From: Planktothricoides sp. SR001
GTDB taxonomy: Bacteria; Cyanobacteriota; Cyanobacteriia; Cyanobacteriales; Laspinemataceae
Assembly: GCF_001276715.1 (NCBI RefSeq)
Contig: NZ_LIUQ01000016.1
Span: forward strand, 81,209 to 120,115
DNA length: 38,907 nt
Direction: 5' to 3'
Of this stretch, positions 25,379-33,796 are shown one piece after another. The position numbers and the translations under genes were made by a program. Positions within the stretch are counted from its first letter, which is position 1, and the number at the start of each line of letters is the position of its first letter. The notes below the pieces were generated by a model. The model ran no database searches and was not told the DNA's origin. It was given only the letters and a program-made list of their open reading frames with translations.

Positions 25379-25481
25379 GAATTATGAATATTATTTTAAA
25401 TAATCTCAAATTATTGGGAAAAAATCAATATTTTGGCCAAACAAAAAAATTATAGGTTAGGGGTAAACTGAATTTTGCAAA

Positions 25482-25633
25482 GGGCAAAGCATTCCGGTAT
25501 ATAGGTTATTGGTTTTAAGTGGATATTTACTGCGGTCATGCTTTGCCCCTACAGATATCTGACCCGCGCATTCCGGTACATAGGTTATTAGTTTTAAGCG
25601 GATATTTACTGCGGTCATGCTTCGCCCCTACAG
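25482..25633. repeat. Two tandem copies of a palindromic MITE-like element
   Basis: Copy A (25482-25553) and copy B (25563-25633) are nearly identical over about 70 bases: GCATTCCGGTA...TAGGTTATT, TTTTAAG(T/C)GGATATTTACTG and CGGTCATGCTT(T/C)GCCCCTACAG. The ends GGGCAAAGCATTCCGG and GTCATGCTTTGCCCC are partly complementary, as in the elements at 6338 and 14145. They lie 77 bases upstream of the first AIM24 gene, in its leader. Confidence 0.8.
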
Positions 25634-25709
25634 AATACCCAGCAAAATTCGGGGTGACAATTCCCCAAAAACTAGCCAGAATATTAATAAAGAATCCAAA
25701 AGATAACTT

Positions 25710-26363
25710 ATGGCCAAGTTTGAAATCATCGAAGAAGAAGGCTTACGGTTTATCAAAGTCCTGATAAACAACGAAACCATCCTTGCTGAAGCTGGAGCAT
25801 TATTTTATTTTCTCGGCGACATTCGGATGGAGTCCCAAGGCACTGGTGGGGTTGGGGGCTTTTTCAAGGCCCTTGCCACTGGGGAAACCGTGGTGCGACC
25901 CAGCTATACGGGAACGGGAGAACTGTATCTGGAACCCAGCTTTGAAGGCTACCACATTCTGAACTTGCAGGGCGAGGAATGGGTGATGGATACAGGCGGT
26001 TACTGGGCTTCTGAGGGCAGCGTCCAGGTTGATGCCAAGCGCAACAAATTGCTGACCGGGTTATTTGGGGGCGAGGGGCTATTTCAAACCACCGCGAAAG
26101 GGCAGGGTAAGGTAGTCATTAAAACCCCAGGTCCGATTGAAGAAGTCCATCTTCGGAACGATCGCCTAGTGGTAGATGGCACTTTTGCCGTTGCCCGTTC
26201 TGCCACTTTAAATTACACCGTCACCAAAGCCACCAAATCATTATTGGGCAGCTTGACCTCTGGGGAAGGCTTTGTCAACACCTACGAAGGAACGGGCACA
26301 GTCCTGCTGGCACCCAATGCCTATTGGGAAGTAATGATGCTGCGTCAGCTTTGGGCCGTTTAA
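25710..26363 (+). CDS. AIM24-family protein 1
   Basis: The 217-residue protein has no signal peptide and an AIM24 (TIGR00266-like) beta-rich fold from residue 4 to about 200. Conserved blocks are ETILAEAGALFYFLGDIRME, TGTGELYLEPSFEGYHILNL, GEEWVMDTGGYWASEG, SGEGFVNTYEGTGTVLLAP and a Gly-rich loop (GTGGVGGFFKALATGE). The function is not known in bacteria; the family name comes from a mitochondrial protein. The C-terminus is shorter than in the neighbour and ends NAYWEVMMLRQLWAV, where the neighbour keeps a longer tail, so the tail may have been lost. The second gene follows after 71 bases containing three GGCAATATC units. Confidence 0.88.
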   Translation: MAKFEIIEEEGLRFIKVLINNETILAEAGALFYFLGDIRMESQGTGGVGGFFKALATGETVVRPSYTGTGELYLEPSFEGYHILNLQGEEWVMDTGGYWASEGSVQVDAKRNKLLTGLFGGEGLFQTTAKGQGKVVIKTPGPIEEVHLRNDRLVVDGTFAVARSATLNYTVTKATKSLLGSLTSGEGFVNTYEGTGTVLLAPNAYWEVMMLRQLWAV

Positions 26364-26434
26364 AGTGACTTTTCGGCAATATCGGCAATATCGGCAATGG
26401 AAATAATTCTGGCTCACAGGAGTTAACAATTAAG

Positions 26435-27145
26435 ATGGCAGAAATTGAAATCATCGATCGCGAAGGTGTGCGCCTGGTTAAAATAACCCTGCAAAATGAA
26501 ACCGTCCGGGCTGAATCTGGGGCCATGTACTATATGCGCGGTGACATCCAAATGGAATCAGCCGGAACTGGAGGCTTAGGTGGATTTCTCAAATCTGCTG
26601 TCACCGGCGAAAATATCTTTCGTCCTACTTACAAAGGCACCGGCGAACTATACCTAGAACCTTCCTTTGGCGGCTTCCATATCCTAGAACTGCAAGGGGA
26701 GGAATGGATTATGGATGCAGGCGGTTACTTTGCTTCCGAGGAAACCGTAGAAATCACCGCCAAGCGCAACAAGTTGATATCGGGATTGTTCGGTGGTGAA
26801 GGGTTATTCCAAACCGTGGCGCGGGGGCGGGGCAAACTTGTCCTCTCCACTCCTGGACCGATCCGGGAAATTCATTTACAAAATAACCGTTTGGTGGTGG
26901 ATGGCAAATATGCCGTAGCCCGGAAAGGTAATTTGGATTATCGTGTAGAAAAAGCGGCTCGAACTTTCATGGGTTCGATGTTGTCGGGAGAAGGATTTGT
27001 GAATGTTTACGAAGGCACCGGCACAGTTTTGATTGCCCGGACTGCCTACGGACGAGCATTTATGAAAGGGAAAATTAGCGACATCATCAGCAGCAAAGTT
27101 GCCGCTGCACAGCGAGAAAGTTCTAGTAGCAGTAGTGATAGCTAA
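26435..27145 (+). CDS. AIM24-family protein 2
   Basis: The 236-residue homologue of the preceding protein shares the same blocks (SGAMYYMRGDIQMES, TGELYLEPSFGGFHILEL, GEEWIMDAGGYFASEE, LFGGEGLFQTVARG and SGEGFVNVYEGTGTVLIA). It has an additional tail (about 205-236) with KISDIISSKVAAAQRE ending in a serine-rich run (SSSSSSDS). It is a tandem duplicate of the gene at 25710, probably co-transcribed. An AGGAG (26419-26423) precedes the start. A nested GTTGGG-type inverted repeat with T tract follows (27181-27268). Confidence 0.89.
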   Translation: MAEIEIIDREGVRLVKITLQNETVRAESGAMYYMRGDIQMESAGTGGLGGFLKSAVTGENIFRPTYKGTGELYLEPSFGGFHILELQGEEWIMDAGGYFASEETVEITAKRNKLISGLFGGEGLFQTVARGRGKLVLSTPGPIREIHLQNNRLVVDGKYAVARKGNLDYRVEKAARTFMGSMLSGEGFVNVYEGTGTVLIARTAYGRAFMKGKISDIISSKVAAAQRESSSSSSDS

Positions 27146-27180
27146 TGGTCAATTAAAGGCCATTTTTCTTGTATGTAGAT

Positions 27181-27268
27181 GTAGGTTGGGTTGAGGTAAA
27201 AAAACCCAACTTTAAACAAGTCTGGTTTTTGTTGGGTTGCGCGATCGCTTAACCCAACCTACTTTTTT
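27181..27268 (+). terminator. Nested inverted repeat with T tract after the AIM24 pair
   Basis: GTAGGTTGGGTT (27181-27192) pairs with AACCCAACCTAC (27251-27262), and an inner AACCCAAC / GTTGGGTT pair lies between them. CTTTTTTC follows directly. It shares its sequence with the repeat at 4251-4281, so it is a dispersed palindrome serving in a terminator position. Confidence 0.65.
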
Positions 27269-27359
27269 CTTTACTTCTTTCTCTGTGTCTGACAGAGTTA
27301 TGTTTACGGTTATTTAATTGAAAATGCTATAACTTAGGTATAACTTAATTTTCCTAACC

Positions 27360-27947
27360 ATGATTGCCAATCCAAGTCAAAATTATATTTCTCCTCAAGA
27401 ATATCTAAGCGGAGAAGAAATCAGCCCCATCAAACACGAATATATAGATGGAGAAGTTTACGCAATGGCTGGGGCTAGTGATGCTCATGTCACCATTGCC
27501 GGAAACTTATTTGCCTTGTTAAGAAATCATCTACGAGGTAGCGGTTGCCGCGTCTATATGTCCGACATGAAAGCGAATATGTCAGCCGCGAATATCGGGA
27601 ATATATTTTATTATCCTGATGTGATGGTGACTTGTGATGCCAGAGATAAAGAATTGACGAATCATAAAAAATATCCTTGTTTAATTGTTGAAGTTTTATC
27701 AGATAGTACAGAAGCCTTTGACAGAGGCGACAAATTTGCTAACTATCAGCAATTACCAACCCTGCAAGAATATGTCATTATTAGCCAAAAACGCCAGCGC
27801 GTCGAATGTTTCCGTCGTAATGCTGAGGAAAATTGGAATTTTCGACTATACAATCCAGGGAGTGAAATTTATTTAGAATCTATCGATTTTCGCACCAGAT
27901 TTGAGGATTTATATGAGGATGTGACTTTGGCAAATAATGCGTCATAA
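27360..27947 (+). CDS. Uma2-family (DUF820) endonuclease-like protein, intact
   Basis: This is a 195-residue cytoplasmic protein with the full Uma2 pattern: SPQEYLSGEEISPIKHEYID at the N-terminus, EVYAMAGAS, then the PD-(D/E)xK-like core FYYPDVMVTCD and PCLIVEVLSDSTEAFDRGDK, and the C-terminal VIISQKRQRVECFRR. Unlike the two decayed copies at 6496 and 9824 it has no nonsense codons and no coiled-coil tail. It belongs to a different subgroup. The restriction-like fold is established; the biological role of these abundant cyanobacterial genes is not. It is transcribed alone, with an imperfect inverted repeat behind it. Confidence 0.92.
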   Translation: MIANPSQNYISPQEYLSGEEISPIKHEYIDGEVYAMAGASDAHVTIAGNLFALLRNHLRGSGCRVYMSDMKANMSAANIGNIFYYPDVMVTCDARDKELTNHKKYPCLIVEVLSDSTEAFDRGDKFANYQQLPTLQEYVIISQKRQRVECFRRNAEENWNFRLYNPGSEIYLESIDFRTRFEDLYEDVTLANNAS

Positions 27948-27964
27948 TATAAGTTTATAATTTT

Positions 27965-28045
27965 ACCACAAAGACACAAAGGACACAAAGAAAGTCCAGG
28001 AAAATTTTCTGTGTTTTTTCTTTGTGTTCTCTGTGTCTCTGTGGT
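27965..28045. repeat. Imperfect 29-bp inverted repeat after the Uma2 gene
   Basis: ACCACAAAGACACAAAGGAC (27965 onward) pairs with the complementary GTGTCTCTGTGGT arm ending at 28045 with a few mismatches. A related palindrome is at 35898-35982. Position after a stop codon suggests terminator use of a dispersed repeat. Confidence 0.7.
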
Positions 28046-28082
28046 GATAAATTATTCTCGCGATCGACTATTCCCGATGGTT

Positions 28083-28310
28083 CTAGGCTACTAAGTTCAA
28101 TTTCATTTTTAAGCCATCTCTGGTGGGTTGATAGTAATCTTTTAAGAGTTTAACCGGGGCAAAGCCGAGGGATTGGTAAAGCCCGATCGCTGTCCGGTTT
28201 TCGGTTTCCACTTCCAGATAAATCATCAGGATATTTTGTTGCCGTAAAGCTTCTAATGATTTGCCCAGCAGTTGTTTGCTATAGCCTCGACCAAGGATGA
28301 AGATCCATAG
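28083..28310 (-). pseudogene. C-terminal remnant of a GNAT (RimI-like) acetyltransferase
   Basis: The minus strand reads LGRGYSKQLLGKSLEALRQQ, then MIYLEVETENRTAIGLYQSL and a typical C-terminus with DGLKMKLNLVA and stop at 28083. The acetyl-CoA-binding loop (GRGY) and the ENRTAIGLYQSLGF motif are those of RimI-type GNAT enzymes. The N-terminal two-thirds are missing and the sequence upstream (28311 onward) is unrelated, so this is a truncated remnant. Confidence 0.8.
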
Positions 28311-29348
28311 GTGTTAAAAACCTGTTCAAAAAAAGAAATTGATGTTTATCGTGGTCAATTTTTTGCTATAGCAACCTGACTCAAGAGAGTTGTCCTTGAC
28401 TCGCGCGATCGCTGCTTTATTTGCAATCTAACTAACCTTGATGTTTACTATTTACATTCCCAAAATTTCAGTTCCGCAGAATATCTGAAAATATCAACGA
28501 AATTTCGCTCAATTATGGAGAATTATGGACAATTAGGGAAAAATTGCCCGAATCACAAAAAAATTGATCAAATCAGACTTTTCCCAAGATATTGATAACT
28601 TAATCTTGGGTAATCCCTAAAACACGCAGAGATGGCTAGGGGGTAAAATTAAAAAACAATAATTGAGATGCTTGGCAGTATTTTTGTTTACCTGCATCGC
28701 TGTTCCGATCATCTAACACAGAAAACCAATAGACCTAGGGTTTTCAGCGATTTCGTCATCGGTCAATCTACAGTAGTAAGGTAATGAATGGACATACCCA
28801 TCCTTAATTCAGGTAAGAAAAAAGTTATTTGGGACTCTAACCAGCCGCAACATAGTTTTAATTGTTAGCAGATTATGATTTTCTAGAATTCAACCAGAGA
28901 TTAATCTCCACCGGAATAACCTCTGTTAATTAGCCATATTGCGGGACAATCTAATTATAAACACGGATTTTAAATTTTTGCCAGTTTTTGCCAGTATTTT
29001 TCAAGTTACTTAAGTGAAGTTTAGCCATAACAAAGGAGAAACCTGGTTTCTGCTTCATACCGGGACACCCGGATCGCCCCTACAAGAAACCCGGTTTCTT
29101 AATTACGTTGCAGGTAAATTGTCGGGCTCTGAAAAATTGAGAAACAAGACTTAGGGAATTCTCTCGCTGTAAATAGATTTAGACCCTATCTACAGTAAAA
29201 TGCTTGATTTCGTGGTGGCATAAAAGACCGGATCAATGCTACCATGAGGATACTCGGTTCGCGAGTCTCTTAGGCCGTGAATGGCTGACAAACTTAGTCA
29301 GTTCTATTTATATTTGTTTTCGCTTAAACCCATTGATTCTGACCTACG
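28311..29348. other. 1-kb spacer, no gene recognised
   Basis: No conserved frame or RNA gene was seen. Two AGAAACC(C/T)GGTTTCT palindromes occur at 29037-29051 and 29085-29099, bracketing a CGGGACACCCGG word. A short ACTCG/CGAGT hairpin lies near 29251-29265. The promoter for the operon starting at 29349 should be in the last 200 bases but was not resolved. Confidence 0.55.
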
Positions 29349-29672
29349 ATGAAAGACAATAATCAGGAACGCTTACAGAAAAAATTAAAAGAAATCGAAA
29401 CGCAACTCAAGTCAGATTCGCCGTTAAAACCAACTCCTGAGCTATCCAATTCTCTCAAGTCTCTTTATGAACAAGTCCTGATTTGGTATAAGGGATTGCC
29501 CACCTGGGGCAAAGGGGGGACGATGATTGTGGGATTGATGCTGAGTTTGTCAGTGTTCCGCACGGTTTTGAATTTAATTAACCTGGGGATGACCCTGGCG
29601 GTAATTGGCGTGGGGGGCTATTTTGCTTATAAGCTATTTTTAGCTTCTGAGTCTTCCAATATTAAGAAATAA
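29349..29672 (+). CDS. Small membrane protein of unknown function
   Basis: The 107-residue protein has a charged N-terminal half (about 1-50, probable amphipathic helix or coiled coil) and two hydrophobic segments (about 57-75 and 79-97). I do not recognise the family. Its stop is only 2 bases before the GTG start of the RDD-pentapeptide gene, so the two are very likely translated from one mRNA and may act together in the membrane. Confidence 0.75.
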   Translation: MKDNNQERLQKKLKEIETQLKSDSPLKPTPELSNSLKSLYEQVLIWYKGLPTWGKGGTMIVGLMLSLSVFRTVLNLINLGMTLAVIGVGGYFAYKLFLASESSNIKK

Positions 29673-29674
29673 CG

Positions 29675-32035
29675 GTGAACGGAAATTTAGATAATAGCGT
29701 CTTCACTTATTCAGAGACGATCGCCCCTGGGGAGAATGTTTCCCTAGAAGACGATCTAATTAACGATTCCGCGAAGGAGACGAGCAACGCGAATCGCCCT
29801 GATTGGCGAATTCATTGGCTCAAACGAGTCGATCGCCTCCTCCAATCCCTGCGGCGCTTGGGCGCCAGCACCCTGGAAACCACGGTGTTTGTCACGGTGA
29901 CAGCCGTTCCCCTGGCCGCTGGTTGGTATGCCAATGAGTACCATACCGGCAAGCTTGTGCCGTTAAATCCAGTTTTGGCGATCGCCGTCGAAGAAATAGC
30001 GGTGAAATTAGCCCTCCCCGGTTGTCCCCAGGGGTCGATTCGGGATGCAGGGATTCGCAGCCATTTCCGCAACGCTTCTAACCCCCAGGTTGACCATCAA
30101 GGGCTGATTTGGTGCGGTCGTCCCGTAGCCCCTGTAACCAACTTATTCTGGTCAGTAGCGATCGCCGCACCGGGAATTTTGGCGATCTCACATATATATA
30201 AATTAGGTAAAACCGGCCAAACTTTCGCGAAACGTTGGTGCAACATCCAAGTGGTGACGGACTCAGGCAACCCACCGGGAATTTGGCGGGCATTTTGGCG
30301 AGAAGGAATCGGCAAATTCTGGCTGCCTGTGGCGATCGCCTACAGCTTATGGTGGGGAACTGGCGCCGTCCCGGACTTAAGAATTTTAGCCGGACTGACG
30401 GGAATGCTGTGGCTATTTGACAACATCAGCGCGGGTTTCGATCCCCAACAACGGACACTCCATGATAAATGGGCTAGAACTTGGGTTAATGCCTTGCCCA
30501 CCAGTCAATCGGTTCCTTGGCAACTGTCTACAGCCGTCTCGGAGAGTCAAATTTTGACCTCGGAGGTGGAGGAGGGAGTGATGGAACATCAGGAAGAGAA
30601 AGAAACAATCATTCGTTCAATCATTCGTTGGCTGCGAGAACACCAAGAAATTGGCTTGGTCTGCGGCATTGCGATCACCATGATCGTGATTTTGGGGGCG
30701 TTGGTGGGGACACAAGCTTATGTGCAAAATCAGGCATCCCTGCGATCGCGCCAAGAACAGGAAAATCAAAAGTTTCTCAAATTAGTAGATCAATTTGCCC
30801 CGAACGAACGCCAAGGGGCAATCCTTGCCCTGGGTAGTCTGAATCACCCAGAAGTGGGGATTAAAATGTTGACGGATTTATTAGCCTTAGAAGATGACCC
30901 CGCCCAGATTTCTAGTATTGAGCAAGCCCTAGTCAGTGCCGGGGCCAATGCCTTGCCATACCTGCATAAACTCAATCAAGCCCTGAGAACGGATTTGGAC
31001 TCCCTGCGCTATGGGGGCAATCAGGCAGAACAACAGATCGCTGCCCTGAAACAGCGGTCAACTCAACGGGCGATCGCCAAAATTCTCCGAGTTTACAGTA
31101 GCGAACTGCCAGGGATTAATCTCAATCGCATTGACCTAGGGCAAGTCACCTCTTCTTTGGCTAAGTTTACCCTCGTATTGGAAAAAGTAAATCTTTCTGG
31201 GATTCAGCTACGGGGTGCCATCCTCACCGGCGCCAATTTCCACGGCAGCCAATTTTCCAGCGCGGGACCCGATCGCCGCTTCGGCACCTTCGATGATGTC
31301 AAAGCAGACCTCAGCGGCGCTTTGATGGCAGACGCGAACCTGAGTGAAGCCTTTCTCCCCAGCGCCATCATGGAAAAAATCGACCTGAGTCGGGCGAACT
31401 TAAATCAGGCGAACTTATCCAATAGCAACTTAATTGATGCCAACCTCAGCAGCGCTCAACTCATTGGGGCTGATTTGACCTATGCCAATCTTTCTCAAGC
31501 CAAACTCACGGGCGCCAATTTAGTCAGCGCCGATTTTTCCCAAGCACAACTGGGTGGGGGGCGCCTGGGGCAAGCGATCGCCAAAGCCGCCAACTTTCAG
31601 GGAGCCAATTTTAGAAATCCTACTTTAGGGGCTGCTGACTTGCAGGGGGCGGATTTCCGGGAGGCGAATTTAAGCAATGCCAATTTACAAAATGCTAATT
31701 TATCAGCAACCAACCTCAGTGGAGCCAACCTAGCCAATGCCCAGTTACAAAATGCCAATTTCCAAAACGCGGATCTGACGGGGGTTGACTTGCGGGGGGC
31801 GAACCTTGCTGGAGCCAACCTTCAAGGAGCGATCTTTGCCACTGCGCCAGCAGAAAAATCCCCAAAAACCCAAAAAACCGATTCATTTATCATTAAGTCA
31901 CCCCCAGCATTGGGCATGGGCTTATTGCAGGGAGTAAATTTTAATCAAGTGCAAAATTTAGACCTGAAACAAATCTCATATTTATGCACCCAAGGGGTCG
32001 TACACGAGCAATGTGACATGACTCCGCAACCCTAA
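29675..32035 (+). CDS. RDD-domain membrane protein with HEAT-like and pentapeptide repeats
   Basis: The 786-residue protein starts with GTG 29675. Order: a variable N-terminus, an RDD domain with membrane helices (about 45-275, containing GKTGQTFAKRWCNIQVV and LFDNISAGFDPQQRTLHDKW), a further helix (about 325-350), a HEAT-like stretch (about 365-430), and a long pentapeptide-repeat region (about 500-725) rich in A(N/D)LxxA units. The C-terminus ends LCTQGVVHEQCDMTPQP. RDD domains occur in transporters or membrane adaptors; pentapeptide repeats form right-handed helices that bind proteins or mimic nucleic acid. The combination suggests a membrane-tethered docking surface. The DNA has an imperfect repeat of about 15 bases from the pentapeptides. 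It is probably in an operon with the genes before and after it. Confidence 0.9.
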   Translation: MNGNLDNSVFTYSETIAPGENVSLEDDLINDSAKETSNANRPDWRIHWLKRVDRLLQSLRRLGASTLETTVFVTVTAVPLAAGWYANEYHTGKLVPLNPVLAIAVEEIAVKLALPGCPQGSIRDAGIRSHFRNASNPQVDHQGLIWCGRPVAPVTNLFWSVAIAAPGILAISHIYKLGKTGQTFAKRWCNIQVVTDSGNPPGIWRAFWREGIGKFWLPVAIAYSLWWGTGAVPDLRILAGLTGMLWLFDNISAGFDPQQRTLHDKWARTWVNALPTSQSVPWQLSTAVSESQILTSEVEEGVMEHQEEKETIIRSIIRWLREHQEIGLVCGIAITMIVILGALVGTQAYVQNQASLRSRQEQENQKFLKLVDQFAPNERQGAILALGSLNHPEVGIKMLTDLLALEDDPAQISSIEQALVSAGANALPYLHKLNQALRTDLDSLRYGGNQAEQQIAALKQRSTQRAIAKILRVYSSELPGINLNRIDLGQVTSSLAKFTLVLEKVNLSGIQLRGAILTGANFHGSQFSSAGPDRRFGTFDDVKADLSGALMADANLSEAFLPSAIMEKIDLSRANLNQANLSNSNLIDANLSSAQLIGADLTYANLSQAKLTGANLVSADFSQAQLGGGRLGQAIAKAANFQGANFRNPTLGAADLQGADFREANLSNANLQNANLSATNLSGANLANAQLQNANFQNADLTGVDLRGANLAGANLQGAIFATAPAEKSPKTQKTDSFIIKSPPALGMGLLQGVNFNQVQNLDLKQISYLCTQGVVHEQCDMTPQP

Positions 32036-32086
32036 TCTTTGTCAATTCTTTGTCAATCAATTTCAATGATGTGAGGAGTTAGATCC

Positions 32087-32638
32087 GTGAATCAATTTGC
32101 TAATTTCTGGAATTATCCGGGCAGTAAAATTAGATCCGTCCTGCTGGTTGGGGCGGCGATCGCCTCTGCGGTAGGGTTCAACCCTGCCCCGGTCCTTGCC
32201 CAAGCCGCCTACGGCAGCTATGTCGGGGTCGGCGGTTCTTTTGGCTTAACCGAAGGAGTCAATCGCAACGGACTGACTGAAGACCGGCAAAATGCGGTAG
32301 TTGTAGCGGCTCGATATAAATTATTAAGATATCCGATTTCTCTTCGCGCTCAGGGCATCTTTAGCGCCGACGGTAGCGCCGTAGTCCCCACAGTTTCTTA
32401 TGATATTCCCCTTACTTGGCAAGCGGATGTTTATCTAGGGGCAGGCGGGTCTTTTGTGATGAGCGGGAAAACTCCCGTGGGGGATCAAAGTAGTTTTGCC
32501 ATTCAGCCCGGAATTGACTATAGCGTTCCCAATAGCCGTCTGGTGGTATTTGGCAATGCCATTTTTTCCTTCGATGCTTATGAAAATGACAATAAAACCG
32601 CCGTTTCTTTACAAGGAGGGTTGGGTTTAAGATTTTAA
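32087..32638 (+). CDS. Outer-membrane beta-barrel-like protein
   Basis: The 183-residue protein starts with GTG 32087, with GAGGAG 8 bases upstream (32073-32078). It has a signal peptide (about 1-39, ending PAPVLAQAA) and then alternating polar/hydrophobic strands rich in Gly and Tyr (AYGSYVGVGGSFGL, VYLGAGGSFVMSG), ending GGLGLRF. The terminal Phe is the usual outer-membrane insertion signal. It resembles small eight-strand barrels. It lies 51 bases behind the RDD-pentapeptide gene. Its role is unknown. Confidence 0.82.
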   Translation: MNQFANFWNYPGSKIRSVLLVGAAIASAVGFNPAPVLAQAAYGSYVGVGGSFGLTEGVNRNGLTEDRQNAVVVAARYKLLRYPISLRAQGIFSADGSAVVPTVSYDIPLTWQADVYLGAGGSFVMSGKTPVGDQSSFAIQPGIDYSVPNSRLVVFGNAIFSFDAYENDNKTAVSLQGGLGLRF

Positions 32639-32640
32639 TC

Positions 32641-32719
32641 TTAATTGTTAATAGTTATTTGTTGCTTGTTATTTGTTATTCAATCAAATAATAAATAACA
32701 CATAACTATTAACAATTAA
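32641..32719. terminator. Bidirectional terminator-like inverted repeat
   Basis: TTAATTGTTAATAGTTAT (32641-32658) pairs perfectly with ATAACTATTAACAATTAA (32702-32719), and the interval itself contains TGTTATTTGTTATT and AATAATAAATAACA arms. It lies between convergent genes (32638 and 32727). The AT-only stem makes it a weak terminator; it could equally be a dispersed repeat. Confidence 0.6.
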
Positions 32720-32726
32720 CAAATAA

Positions 32727-33524
32727 CTATTGATGTCGATAAACTAAGGTGGCATTGGCTTGGTCTGTGGGGACTAATAAAACTTCGGAAATATTCACAT
32801 GGGCAGGACGAGTGACGGTGAAGAAAACCACATCCGCAATATCATCAGCCGTTAAAGGGGTTAAGTTCTCGTAAACCTTATTCGCCCGGTTGGTATCCCC
32901 ATGAAATCGCACGATACTAAATTCTGTTTCCACCAGTCCCGGTTGAATGTCTGTCACCCGTAAAGGAGTGCCTAATAAATCTTGTTTCATCCCTTCAGAA
33001 ATTGTGCGGACGGCGGCTTTGGATGCACAGTAAACATGGCCTCCAGGATAGGCAGCGCGACCGGCAATTGAGCCAATATTCACAATATGTCCCGCCCCAC
33101 GCTGCACCATCCCAGGAATGAGGGTGCGAGAGACATATAGTAAGCCTTTGACATTGGTATCAATCATTTCTTCCCAGTCTTCGATGCTGGCTTCGTGAAA
33201 TTTTTCTAAGCCCCGACTGAGCCCGGCATTATTAATCAGAATTTCTATATTTTGCCAAGATTCTGGAAGCTGGGCAAAGGCCGATTCTACGGCGAGGCGA
33301 TCGCGCACATCTAGCTCAATTAAATAAGTCTCAGTTTGATAGGTTTCTTGGAGACTCTGAGCAAGTTTTGCCAAATTTTCCCGACGGCGGGCAGCTAAAA
33401 TCAACTTCGCCCCAGCTTGCGCGAAAAGTTTGGCACAAGCGGCACCGATTCCAGAACTGGCGCCCGTAATCACAACAATTTTATTGGCAACTTTATTGGC
33501 AACTTTATTGGCAACAGAAATCAT
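32727..33524 (-). CDS. SDR-family oxidoreductase (YdfG-like)
   Basis: The 265-residue cytoplasmic protein has a classical short-chain dehydrogenase fold: cofactor loop VVITGASSGIGAACA, AARRREN suggesting NADP(H) preference, NNAGLSRG, and the catalytic Ser-Tyr-Lys set in NIGSIAGRAAYPGGHVYCAS followed by K. It is similar to 3-hydroxy-acid dehydrogenases of the YdfG type. The first residues are VANK repeated three times, encoded by a 12-bp DNA unit in tandem (about 33477-33515), just before the first beta strand. The number of units can change by slippage without frameshift. An alternative start further in is not available before the cofactor loop, so the repeat is probably translated. Substrate unknown. 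Confidence 0.93.
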   Translation of the reverse strand: MISVANKVANKVANKIVVITGASSGIGAACAKLFAQAGAKLILAARRRENLAKLAQSLQETYQTETYLIELDVRDRLAVESAFAQLPESWQNIEILINNAGLSRGLEKFHEASIEDWEEMIDTNVKGLLYVSRTLIPGMVQRGAGHIVNIGSIAGRAAYPGGHVYCASKAAVRTISEGMKQDLLGTPLRVTDIQPGLVETEFSIVRFHGDTNRANKVYENLTPLTADDIADVVFFTVTRPAHVNISEVLLVPTDQANATLVYRHQ

Positions 33525-33796
33525 GGCCGATCCTAATTCAAAAATTGCTTAATCACTTCAAAATTTATTATAATATTTAGTTGCTTATTTTTTTATCGTT
33601 AATTTTTAATTTTTATTTAACATTTTTAATGTTTCAGCACTTTCCTCAATGATTTCAAGGGATTTTTCCCTCAACCCTACCCATGCTTGAAGCGGAAAGT
33701 GTAAGGATTAGGGCGAGTTAAGTAGTTCTTGGTTAATAATTAATTAATAATTAATATTATCGTCTACCCAAATTCCCCTAGGCTAGGCTAAACTAA
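33525..33796. other. Divergent promoter region between SDR and WD40 genes
   Basis: This 272-bp AT-rich stretch separates two divergent genes, so it should carry promoters for both. No clear -10/-35 pair could be assigned. TTAATTAATAATTAATATTA lies near 33740. Confidence 0.5.

Noticed and set aside
28311-29348. A hidden tRNA or small RNA gene in the 1-kb spacer
   Set aside because: No T-arm GGTTCRA motif with matching acceptor stem and no strong hairpin with T tract was found by eye; this was not a computed search.
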